DNA of 5,591 nucleotides from an uncultured Clostridia bacterium (GCA_946615785.1 CAMOIA010000116.1:1-5591); one strand, 5' to 3'. Shown: positions 1-5,591, numbered from the stretch's first letter. Notes: generated by a model not told the origin, from the sequence alone. Translations and numbers: made by a program.

Positions 1-240
1 GCCGAGATAATCGATCTGATCTTCGGTCAGGCCTGCGCATAGCTTGCCGCCGATAATGGCGACGGTGGCCGGCTCCGCGCCGTTTTCCCGCGCCGTGGCT
101 TCGCATTTGAGCGCGGTTTCCACATTCTGCGGATAGGGCATACCGTGGCTGATGATGGTGCTTTCAAGCGCGATCACGGGCTTGCCCGCGTTCAGCGCCG
201 CTTCGACTTTGGGGGAGAGGATCAGATGGGGTGACTGCAT
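1..240 (-). CDS. psuG: Pseudouridine-5'-phosphate glycosidase, N-terminal part (cut by window edge)
   Basis: Only the first 80 codons are present; the gene continues past the left edge. PsuG cleaves the C-C glycosidic bond of pseudouridine 5'-phosphate reversibly, giving uracil and ribose 5-phosphate, in cytosolic pseudouridine salvage. I translated the strand by hand. Residues 23-34 read IALESTIISHGM and are followed by PYPQNVETAL, the family's highly conserved opening. The glutamate of ALEST (about residue 26) corresponds to the catalytic/metal-site region glutamate (Glu31 in E. coli). Residues 56-64 (EPATVAIIG) and 67-78 (LCAGLTEDQIDY) also follow the family pattern. The ATG at 240 is supported by a GAAAGGAG ribosome-binding site 7 bases upstream. 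The start lies 19 bases after the stop of the repeat-protein gene, so it is probably cotranscribed. No pseudouridine kinase (psuK) or transporter is visible, but one could lie to the left. The lysine and aspartate active-site residues further along cannot be checked here. Confidence 0.93.
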   Translation of the reverse strand, partial: MQSPHLILSPKVEAALNAGKPVIALESTIISHGMPYPQNVETALKCEATARENGAEPATVAIIGGKLCAGLTEDQIDYLG

Positions 241-247
241 TTTAACG

Positions 248-255
248 CTCCTTTC
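248..255 (-). promoter_or_regulatory. Ribosome-binding site of psuG
   Basis: On the minus strand this reads GAAAGGAG, with AGGAG 7 bases before the ATG at 240. It sits wholly in the 19-base gap after the stop codon of the repeat-protein gene and fixes the psuG start. Confidence 0.75.
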
Positions 256-259
256 GATC

Positions 260-1948
260 TTATGGGTATTCTGAAAAACCTTCCTGATACTGAAAACCGT
301 GGTCCATGGCGTATTGCTCGATCTTGTCGATTTCATCGGGTGCCGTTACAGGCATCCGGATGAAAAGAAGATCAGGACTGCACCCTTCAAATGCGTCGTC
401 GGCGATGGCAGCATGCTGGCTTCCCACGATCACGACCCTAAGGTTTTTGCAGTCCGCGAAAGCCCGGCTTTGAATGGTGCTTCCGTTGAAGCGGAGACAG
501 AAAAGGCTGTTTCCAGCAAAACGCTCCGCTTCGATTTGATCGTCAATCATGTCCAGATCCGGCACGATCATGGCGCATAGTCCCGATTCCGCCAACGACT
601 GCGGGGTGAGGTTTGTGACGGAACTGGGAAGATAATACCTGAAAAGAATGCCGTTTTCCATAAAAAAGTGTTCGCTTTGTCCCGCTGTGGAACGGCAGGC
701 ATATGACGACAGGCGGTCGCAATGCTTGAATGCCCAGGCGTCGATCGTTTTCAGCGTGGTGGGTAGAAGAATGCTTGACAGCTGATCACAATCGGCAAAC
801 GCTTTTTTTCCGATGCGGGTAACGCCTTCCGGAAGGATCACGGTTTGACACCTGCCGGATTGAAACGCGCCGTCGGCGATCTCCGTGATGCCCTGCGGGA
901 CGCGGACGGTTGTTTCCTGTCCGGTATAGCCGTACAGCGCGTTCTGACAGGTCAGGAACCCGCCGGTGTTTTCAAACAGGAGACTGCAGTTCCAAAACGC
1001 GGAAAAGCCGATTTCCGTTATCGTGTCCGGAAGCGTGATGTCGCGCAGGTTTTCACACCCCGCGAAGGCATAATCGCCAATGCTGCGGAGGGTATCGGGG
1101 AGCGTGATCCGCGTCAGCGCGGGGGACGGTTCTGATTCTGAAGGGGAAAATGCACGCGCGACGATGCGTTCGACGCCTTCAGGGACGATCACGTCCGTCT
1201 CCGGGCGGGATACGTCATAGCTGTAAAGCGTATTGCCAATGATGATCAATCCGTTTTCATCAAACAGCGCTTTGCAGCCGTAAAACGGATTGATTTCTGC
1301 GTCGAGCGTCCCTTCCGCGGTAAAGCTGGTTAAGTTTTCACAGTCGAAGAAGGCGTTGTCCTTCAGGTATGCATCCTTGCACAGCGCGACGCTTGACAGG
1401 CTTTTGCAGCTGCTGAATGCCAAACGGCCAATCTGAACGCTGCCCGGCAGGGTGATTTCCGTCAGGCCGTTGCACGCATAAAACGCGAATGACCCGATGG
1501 ATTGCAGGGAGGCCGGAAAGACGGCGCGGACCAGATGATCACAGCTTTCAAACGCATTGGCTCCGATCGTTGTGACGCCCTCCGGAAGGACGATCTCATG
1601 AAGACCGGCGTCTGCGAACGCTTCCGCCCCGATGCGTGTGACTGTATATGGTATTTCGGCGTGCGCAAGCGCATAGGCGTCTCTGAAGGCTTCGTCGCCG
1701 ATCACGGTGATGCCGGGTTCAATCACAAGGGCCTGCGCCTCCCGGCAGATTTCACGGGGAATGTGAGGTTCTTCGTACCTCGGTTGATCCCAGATGGGTC
1801 CGCTTCCGCGAATGGTGATGGTCTTCCCGTCATATGCCCAGGTTGCCTGCGGGCCGCAGAAGCCGCTGGTTTCAGCCTTGGCGGAAATCAGTGCCAAAAA
1901 GGCGAGCGACAGGAATGCGGCTAAAAGGAAGGTTCTTTTTTTCAGCAT
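260..1948 (-). CDS. Secreted BspA-like leucine-rich-repeat protein (LRR_5 type), 562 aa
   Basis: This is an exported repeat protein; its ligand is unknown. Residues 1-25 form a signal peptide: MLKKR, a hydrophobic core (FLLAAFLSLAFLALI), then an AKA signal-peptidase I site before ET. There is no lipobox. Residues 28-54 (SGFCG, TWAYDGKTITIRGSGPIWD) match the short N-terminal segment common in clostridial BspA-like proteins. About 15 repeat units follow, each with an (I/L)G..AF..C core. The AF pairs are spaced 22-23 residues apart within blocks (87 to 222, 266 to 318, 361 to 407, 496 to 520), and 11 of 15 carry a cysteine four residues after the Ala (or equivalent) position. Blocks are separated by loops such as NGLIIIGNTLYSY (232-244). 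Residues 411-490 are degenerate. The C-terminal IEQYAMDHGFQY resembles the usual end cap. No LPXTG, SLH, dockerin or terminal membrane helix is seen, so it is probably released. Roles of relatives (adhesion, host-protein binding) are only suggestive. An SD of GGAGG lies 8 bases before the ATG. Base composition is lower in GC than its neighbours. Confidence 0.9.
   Translation of the reverse strand: MLKKRTFLLAAFLSLAFLALISAKAETSGFCGPQATWAYDGKTITIRGSGPIWDQPRYEEPHIPREICREAQALVIEPGITVIGDEAFRDAYALAHAEIPYTVTRIGAEAFADAGLHEIVLPEGVTTIGANAFESCDHLVRAVFPASLQSIGSFAFYACNGLTEITLPGSVQIGRLAFSSCKSLSSVALCKDAYLKDNAFFDCENLTSFTAEGTLDAEINPFYGCKALFDENGLIIIGNTLYSYDVSRPETDVIVPEGVERIVARAFSPSESEPSPALTRITLPDTLRSIGDYAFAGCENLRDITLPDTITEIGFSAFWNCSLLFENTGGFLTCQNALYGYTGQETTVRVPQGITEIADGAFQSGRCQTVILPEGVTRIGKKAFADCDQLSSILLPTTLKTIDAWAFKHCDRLSSYACRSTAGQSEHFFMENGILFRYYLPSSVTNLTPQSLAESGLCAMIVPDLDMIDDQIEAERFAGNSLFCLRFNGSTIQSRAFADCKNLRVVIVGSQHAAIADDAFEGCSPDLLFIRMPVTAPDEIDKIEQYAMDHGFQYQEGFSEYP
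380..1729 (-). repeat. Tandem leucine-rich-repeat units within the secreted protein
   Basis: These are protein-level repeats of 22-23 residues (66-69 bases), with the pattern LP..(V/L)..IG..AF..C..L. Seven units run without a break from about residue 80 to 225. Shorter blocks follow at about 258-321, 354-410 and 490-523. The copies are diverged at DNA level, so this is an old array rather than a recent slippage expansion. Confidence 0.8.
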
Positions 1949-1956
1949 GCCTTTTC

Positions 1957-1961
1957 CCTCC
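1957..1961 (-). promoter_or_regulatory. Ribosome-binding site of the repeat-protein gene
   Basis: This reads GGAGG on the minus strand, 8 bases before the ATG at 1948, inside the 18-base gap after the hemZ stop. Its first G is also the last base of a 17-base inverted repeat (1961-1977). Confidence 0.75.
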
Positions 1962-1977
1962 GGAAATCAGATTTCCG
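1961..1977 (-). repeat. 17-base inverted repeat spanning the hemZ stop codon
   Basis: Two perfect 8-base arms (CGGAAATC and GATTTCCG in plus-strand order) flank a single central base. In RNA this could fold as a 6-bp stem (1961-1966 with 1972-1977) and a 5-base loop (1967-1971). The hemZ TGA (1969-1967) would lie in the loop, and the stem would abut the next gene's ribosome-binding site. No U-run follows, so it is not an intrinsic terminator. A function is only inferred. Confidence 0.4.
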
Positions 1978-3415
1978 CGTCCAGCAGCGCTTCCTTGCGC
2001 TTTGTCATTTCCGGTACGCGGCTGATATACTCACCGATGTCAGAAACATTCGGCGCGCGCAGGATCTTGCCTGTTTTGGTGTTCACGCGCTTTGAGATCG
2101 CGCCGGCGCCCACGGCGACAACGTCCGCCGTTTCCTCCATCATGCCGATGTTGTACAGGCTTTCACATCCCGGAAGGGCATAGGCGGTGTTTTCAAGGTT
2201 TCCGGCCATGTATTTTTGCCGGTAAAGGTAATAAGGCTTCATGCCCATGGCGGCCGCGGCTTCGCGCCCGCGGCGCACCATGCGGGCAGCCATGTCGCCG
2301 TCCGGAAGTTTGGCTTCCCACAGGTGCAGAAGGCTTGCGTGCTTGATGGCGAGCGTGTGCACGGTGAGGCTTTCCGGGGAGAGGCGTTCGATCTCCTCGC
2401 AGCTCCTTTCAAACATCGTCTCGTTTTCACCGGGAAGGCCTGCGATGAGGTCCATGTTGATATCCCGAAAGCCCTCTTCCCTGGCCAGGGCAAAGGCGCG
2501 GAGGGTGTCCTGCACCGTGTGGCGCCGTCCGATCAGGGAAAGCGTTTCGTCGTGCATGGTCTGCGGGTTCACGCTGATGCGCCCGATGCCGTGGGCGGAC
2601 AGAAGGCGCAGCTTTTCCCGGTCGATGGTGTCCGGACGGCCGGCTTCACAGGTTTTTTCCCTGGCGCCGTCTGTGAGCGGCGCAAGCGCGTCCAGCACCC
2701 TGGAGAGCATCGGCGCGGGAAGGCTCGTCGGCGTGCCGCCGCCCATGTAAAAGGCGCGCACGCGAAGATTCCGGTCGTGTAACAGCCTTGTTACCGCCTG
2801 GATTTCGCAGAGCAGCGCGTCCACATAGGGCGCGAGCAGCTTGCCGTCCCCGACGACGCCGGAGAGAAACGAGCAATAGGCGCAGCGGCTGACACAGAAG
2901 GGAATGCCGCAGTACAGATCGATTTCGCCCTGCGCCTGGGGCGGGATTTTCGCCTGCGTCCGGATGATTTCGGAAAGCAGGCTGCTTTTTTCTTCGCTGA
3001 CATGAAAATCACTGCGAAGAAAAGCCTCCGCTTCTTCGATCGTCATGCCGTCGTCCATGGCCATATACATGAGCCTTGTGGGGCGGATGCCGGTCAGACT
3101 GCCCCAGGGCGGGGAAACCTGGTAGCGCGCAAGACAGACCTCGAACACGCATTGCTTCAAAAGCCGTTTGTGCAGCCTTTTGTCCACAAGGGGATCTGAG
3201 GAAACGGCGCCTTCTTTTTGAAAGGCATACGCATGTTCGTTTTCGGCGAGCTGAACCTGTACGGTGCGTTTTTCCGCATTCGTTTCTTCCGTATGCACAA
3301 TCGCATACGCGGCCTGGTCGTGCGAGGCTTCCACGGGCCTGCCCTCAAACACGCGCACCACGTCCAGAATGTCGTTCAGGAACGCGGGGGTCGGGGTTTT
3401 GACAAAAACGTTCAT
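1967..3415 (-). CDS. hemZ: Radical SAM coproporphyrinogen III oxidase family protein HemZ, 482 aa
   Basis: HemZ belongs to the oxygen-independent coproporphyrinogen III oxidase (HemN/HemW) superfamily. The assigned reaction is SAM-dependent oxidative decarboxylation of coproporphyrinogen III to protoporphyrinogen IX, although the true substrate of HemZ is less secure than that of HemN. The N-terminal 160 residues are HemZ-specific and include SPPWGSLTGIRPTRL (101-115). The radical SAM core follows, with the 4Fe-4S motif CxxxCxxC at C174, C178 and C181 (GIPFCVSRCAYCSF), the SAM-binding GGGTPT at 225-230, EAGRPDTI at 257-264, RISVNPQTM at 279-287 and DLIAGLPGE at 322-330. The family signature YYLYRQKYMAGNLENTAY spans 395-412. 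I chose ATG 3415 because it begins a typical HemZ N-terminus, has GGAGG 6 bases upstream, and overlaps the preceding stop as ATGA. The frame stays open to 3532, but those 39 extra residues lie inside the upstream gene and resemble no family N-terminus. It is probably translationally coupled to the MBL gene. Confidence 0.95.
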   Translation of the reverse strand: MNVFVKTPTPAFLNDILDVVRVFEGRPVEASHDQAAYAIVHTEETNAEKRTVQVQLAENEHAYAFQKEGAVSSDPLVDKRLHKRLLKQCVFEVCLARYQVSPPWGSLTGIRPTRLMYMAMDDGMTIEEAEAFLRSDFHVSEEKSSLLSEIIRTQAKIPPQAQGEIDLYCGIPFCVSRCAYCSFLSGVVGDGKLLAPYVDALLCEIQAVTRLLHDRNLRVRAFYMGGGTPTSLPAPMLSRVLDALAPLTDGAREKTCEAGRPDTIDREKLRLLSAHGIGRISVNPQTMHDETLSLIGRRHTVQDTLRAFALAREEGFRDINMDLIAGLPGENETMFERSCEEIERLSPESLTVHTLAIKHASLLHLWEAKLPDGDMAARMVRRGREAAAAMGMKPYYLYRQKYMAGNLENTAYALPGCESLYNIGMMEETADVVAVGAGAISKRVNTKTGKILRAPNVSDIGEYISRVPEMTKRKEALLDAEI

Positions 3416-4032
3416 GCCTGCCCTCCGAAATGCCACCACGCCCGCTCCCGGTCCAGGGTGGTCGTTTCCATGTGGCCGGGAAAGACCTCCGGATTGCCCG
3501 GAAGGGAGAGGATGGATCGGATACTCTCCCAAAGCACGCGTTCATCCCCGCCGGGAAAATCAGTGCGCCCGTAGCTGCGGCAAAAGAGCGTGTCGCCGGT
3601 AAAGAGCCTGCCTTCCTGAAGATAGCAAAGCCCGCCGGGTGTATGGCCCGGCGAAGAAAGAACCGTGACGGGCGCGGAAAAACCGGAAAAGGTGAGCTGC
3701 TCCCCGCCGTCAAGGGCGATGGCGTCCGTGCGCCGCGGCCGGAAATCCCGGCACATTTCGCCGACGTTCAGCGTTGGATCGTTCAGCATGGGGATATCTG
3801 CGCGCCCGAGGTACATGGGTGCGTCGGGAAACGCCGTGACGGCGCCGGTGTGGTCAAAATGCCCGTGCGTCAGAAGGATTCCGGCGACGGCTGCATTTCC
3901 GAGGGCGCCCAGAATGGCATCGGCGTCGTCGCCCGGGTCGACGATCAGGGCCTTTTCGGGGTCCTCGTCGCCAAAGAGGATATAGCAGCGCGTTCCAAGC
4001 GGGCCGACGGTAAGGGCTTTGAGCCTGATCAT
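3412..4032 (-). CDS. MBL-fold metallo-hydrolase, glyoxalase II-like (YqgX/YcbL type), 206 aa
   Basis: This is a cytosolic metallo-beta-lactamase-fold hydrolase of the small glyoxalase II-like group, which usually binds two metal ions. The visible ligands are THGHFDH at 55-61 (H56, H58, D60, H61), SPGHTPGG at 127-134 (H130), FTGDTLF at 144-150 (bridging D147) and FPGHM at 184-188 (H187). The set of metal ligands is therefore complete. The N-terminus (LTVGPLGTRCYIL, then IVDPGDD) is also typical, and the length matches the roughly 200-215 residues of the group. Relatives hydrolyse thioesters such as S-lactoylglutathione, but many Firmicutes members have no proven substrate, so I name only the fold. 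AGGAG 8 bases before ATG 4032 overlaps the dtd stop codon, and the gene's own stop overlaps the hemZ start by 4 bases. This position between dtd and hemZ is conserved in many Firmicutes. The usual glycine after PGH is replaced by methionine here. Confidence 0.92.
   Translation of the reverse strand: MIRLKALTVGPLGTRCYILFGDEDPEKALIVDPGDDADAILGALGNAAVAGILLTHGHFDHTGAVTAFPDAPMYLGRADIPMLNDPTLNVGEMCRDFRPRRTDAIALDGGEQLTFSGFSAPVTVLSSPGHTPGGLCYLQEGRLFTGDTLFCRSYGRTDFPGGDERVLWESIRSILSLPGNPEVFPGHMETTTLDRERAWWHFGGQA
3422..3426 (-). promoter_or_regulatory. Ribosome-binding site that decides the hemZ start
   Basis: GGAGG on the minus strand, 6 bases before the ATG at 3415. It lies within the last codons of the MBL-fold gene and supports the 3415 start over the upstream ATG at 3532. 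Confidence 0.75.
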
Positions 4033-4043
4033 GGCAAATTCTC

Positions 4044-4493
4044 CTAAAACGTCTTCCGGCTGTCGAGCAAAATGGTGACCGGGCCGTCGTTCACAAGGCG
4101 CACCTGCATGTGCGTGCGGAAAACGCCCCGGCCGACGCTGACGCCCTGCGCCATGATTTCATCGCATACGCGCTCGTAAAGCCGGTCGGCTTCCTCCGGC
4201 CTTTCCGCGCGGGTGAAGCCGGGCCGGTTCTGCCCCCTCGCGTCGCCGAGCAGGGTGAACTGGCTTACGCACAGCACCTCGCCGTCCACGTCCCTGACAC
4301 TCAGGTTCATTTTGCCGTCCGCGTCGTCAAAGACGCGCAGCTTGACGATTTTTCCCGCCATATAGACGGCGTCCTTGTCGGTGTCGCCTGTTTCCACGCC
4401 AAGCAGCACCATGAGCCCTTTTTGAATCGCGCCGGAAAGCGTTCCTTCGCTTTCGACGCTTGCTTCCGTTACCCTTTGCACCACTGCGCGCAT
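4044..4493 (-). CDS. dtd: D-aminoacyl-tRNA deacylase, 149 aa
   Basis: Dtd hydrolyses D-amino acids (and mischarged glycine) from tRNA, a chiral proofreading step in the cytosol; the enzyme is a homodimer. The protein opens with MRAVVQRVTEASV, which is near-invariant in the family. It carries the SQFTL motif at 77-81, followed by the GDARGQNRPGFTRAERP stretch (83-99), and the Gly-cisPro motif NDGPVT at 135-140, which contacts the substrate across the dimer. The length of 149 residues equals the family norm, so it is complete. GGGAGG sits 5 bases before the ATG at 4493. The gene starts 29 bases after the prfA stop with no terminator between them, and ends 11 bases before the MBL-fold start. In Firmicutes dtd often follows relA/rsh; here it follows prfA. 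Residues 125-129 (FRTHM) depart from the more familiar FGAxM just before the Gly-cisPro strand. Confidence 0.97.
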   Translation of the reverse strand: MRAVVQRVTEASVESEGTLSGAIQKGLMVLLGVETGDTDKDAVYMAGKIVKLRVFDDADGKMNLSVRDVDGEVLCVSQFTLLGDARGQNRPGFTRAERPEEADRLYERVCDEIMAQGVSVGRGVFRTHMQVRLVNDGPVTILLDSRKTF

Positions 4494-4522
4494 AATGGCC
4501 TCCCGTCGTCGGTGTTCAATGT

Positions 4523-5587
4523 TTATAGCTGCAGGGCTTTCAGCTTTTCCTCCTGCTCGTTCAGGAACAGGGCGTCGATCAGTTCGTCAAGGTCCCCGTC
4601 CACCACTTCGTCCAGGCGGTAGAGGGTCAGGTTCACGCGGTGATCGGTTACACGGCCCTGCGGAAAATTGTAGGTGCGGATGCGCTCGTTGCGCTCGCCC
4701 GTGCCCACCTGGCTGCGGCGGTTTTCAGCATAGGCGGCGTCCTTCTGCCCCTGCAAAAGGTCGTACAGACGGCTGCGCAGCACCTTAAAGGCCTTTTCCT
4801 TGTTCTTGAGCTGGCTCTTTTCATCCTGGCAGGTCACAACCAGTCCTGTCGGCAGGTGCGTCAGCCGGACTGCGCTGTCCGTCCGGTTGATATACTGTCC
4901 GCCGTGACCGGAGGCGCGGTAGGTGTCGATGCGCACGTCCTCGGCGCGGATGTCCACTTCCACGTCCTCAGCTTCCGGCAGCACCGCCACCGTCGCGGTG
5001 GAGGTGTGGATCCGTCCGCCGGCCTCCGTGACCGGCACGCGCTGGATGCGGTGCACGCCGCTTTCAAATTTCAGTCTGCTGTACGCGCCGTGACCGGAAA
5101 GCATGACAACGGCTTCCTTGACGCCGCCAAGCTCCGTATCGCTGACGGAAACGGGCTCAAACCGCATCCTGTGCCGCTCGGCGTAGCGCTGATACATGCG
5201 CAGCAGCAGCGCGGCGAACAGCGCTGCCTCGTCCCCGCCTGCGCCGGGGCGGATTTCGATGATCACGTTCCGGTCGTCGCGGTCGTCATGGGGGAGCATC
5301 ATCAGCCGCATGTCGCGGTACAGCGCCGTTTTTTTCTCTTCCAGCAGTGGAATTTCTTCCTCCGCTATGCCTGCCATGTCCGGGTCGCTGAGCATCTGCC
5401 GGGCTTCGTCCAGCTCCTCCAGGATGCGGCTGTACGCCTGCCAGGCGGCGACCTTGGGTTCGATTTCGCTGCGCTCTTTGAGCAGCGACTGGTATTTTTT
5501 GATGTCGGAAACCGTTTCCCCCTGGGCGAGCGCTTCCGTCAGCTCCTCAAAACGCGCTTCGAGCGCGGCCATGTGATTTTCGATCAT
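4523..5587 (-). CDS. prfA: Peptide chain release factor 1 (RF1)
   Basis: RF1 recognises UAA and UAG stop codons in the ribosomal A site and triggers hydrolysis of peptidyl-tRNA. An N-terminal helical domain (1 to about 100) includes a charged coiled-coil-like part. The core follows, with IEIRPGAGGDEAALF at 110-124. The stop-codon-reading tripeptide is PVT at 185-187 (GVHRIQRVPVTEAGGRIHTS), which is the PxT type of RF1 rather than the SPF of RF2. The catalytic GGQ is at 229-231. The C-terminal part has NERIRTYNFPQGRVTDHR and ends in EKLKALQL. The length of 354 residues is close to the usual 355-360. The start at 5587 leaves only four bases upstream, so its ribosome-binding site is out of view. 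Alignment with RF1 N-termini favours this ATG over Met6, but a slightly earlier start cannot be excluded. It is the first gene seen in the operon. The usual A and H flanking GGQ are H228 and Y232 here. The methyltransferase gene prmC, often next to prfA, is not in the window. Confidence 0.96.
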   Translation of the reverse strand: MIENHMAALEARFEELTEALAQGETVSDIKKYQSLLKERSEIEPKVAAWQAYSRILEELDEARQMLSDPDMAGIAEEEIPLLEEKKTALYRDMRLMMLPHDDRDDRNVIIEIRPGAGGDEAALFAALLLRMYQRYAERHRMRFEPVSVSDTELGGVKEAVVMLSGHGAYSRLKFESGVHRIQRVPVTEAGGRIHTSTATVAVLPEAEDVEVDIRAEDVRIDTYRASGHGGQYINRTDSAVRLTHLPTGLVVTCQDEKSQLKNKEKAFKVLRSRLYDLLQGQKDAAYAENRRSQVGTGERNERIRTYNFPQGRVTDHRVNLTLYRLDEVVDGDLDELIDALFLNEQEEKLKALQL

Positions 5588-5591
5588 CCGA

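Noticed and set aside
1502..1924. A 140-codon open frame on the plus strand opposite the repeat protein
   Set aside because: It is the antisense of the signal peptide and first repeats, with no domain or good ribosome-binding site evident.
1961..1977. Intrinsic terminator after hemZ
   Set aside because: The possible stem is only 6 bp and AT-containing, and is followed on the transcribed strand by a purine-rich ribosome-binding site, not a run of U.
2216..2782. A 188-codon open frame on the plus strand opposite hemZ, and an overlapping 169-codon one
   Set aside because: Both lie opposite clear radical SAM coding sequence and have His/Arg/Gly- or Arg/Ser-rich compositions typical of shadow frames, with no family motif.
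3416..3532. A 39-codon N-terminal extension of HemZ starting at an ATG at 3532
   Set aside because: It is read entirely inside the MBL-fold gene in another frame, is rich in Gly, Pro and His with no family similarity, and the ATG at 3415 has GGAGG, an ATGA overlap and a proper HemZ N-terminus.
3430..4047. A 205-codon open frame on the plus strand
   Set aside because: It is antisense to the MBL-fold gene, which has a complete metal-ligand set; the plus-strand translation shows no recognisable domain and is an expected by-product of high GC.
4494..4522. Promoter or terminator between prfA and dtd
   Set aside because: The 29-base gap is too short to hold both, contains the dtd ribosome-binding site, and shows no -10/-35 pair or hairpin with a U-run.
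1..5591. Defence system, CRISPR array, mobile element or novel multi-gene system
   Set aside because: No direct-repeat array, transposase, integrase, nuclease or toxin-antitoxin pair is seen; five of the six genes belong to well-known families and the sixth is a BspA-like repeat protein.

Overview
The window is a compact, single-strand stretch of a bacterial chromosome. Six genes all lie on the minus strand, so transcription runs from right (5591) to left (1). In transcription order they are: prfA (release factor 1), dtd (D-aminoacyl-tRNA deacylase), an MBL-fold (glyoxalase II-like) hydrolase, hemZ (radical-SAM coproporphyrinogen oxidase family), a secreted BspA-type leucine-rich-repeat protein, and the first 80 codons of psuG (pseudouridine-5'-phosphate glycosidase), which runs off the left edge. 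No intergenic gap exceeds 29 bases, and the MBL/hemZ junction is a 4-base ATGA overlap. The block therefore reads as one polycistronic transcript, whose promoter must lie to the right of the window.

The likely source is a moderately high-GC member of the Bacillota, class Clostridia, of a gut or anaerobic type. The evidence is the HemZ family (largely confined to Firmicutes), strong GGAGG-type Shine-Dalgarno sites at each visible start, the dtd-MBL-hemZ order known from Firmicutes, and the BspA-like repeat protein with the N-terminal segment common in clostridial secreted proteins. I cannot place it to genus from sequence alone.

Region by region: 4523-5587 and 4044-4493 carry translation functions (peptide release, proofreading of D-aminoacyl-tRNA). 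3412-4032 is a small cytosolic zinc-hydrolase-type enzyme of uncertain substrate. 1967-3415 is HemZ; an apparent longer reading frame to 3532 is not the real start. 260-1948 encodes a 562-residue exported repeat protein, whose DNA is visibly lower in GC than the housekeeping genes around it. 1-240 begins psuG, a nucleoside-salvage enzyme. The first four genes form a plausible old housekeeping cluster; the repeat-protein gene looks like an accessory gene lodged in the operon. In many Firmicutes the dtd-MBL-hemZ block is preceded by relA/rsh and followed by hisS-aspS, so both flanks appear rearranged here.

I see no RNA genes, CRISPR, mobile elements, phage genes or clear terminators. I do not see a convincing undescribed system. 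The points most worth a second look are the unusual residues flanking the GGQ motif of RF1, the repeat-protein gene inside the operon, and a 17-base inverted repeat spanning the hemZ stop and touching the next ribosome-binding site.
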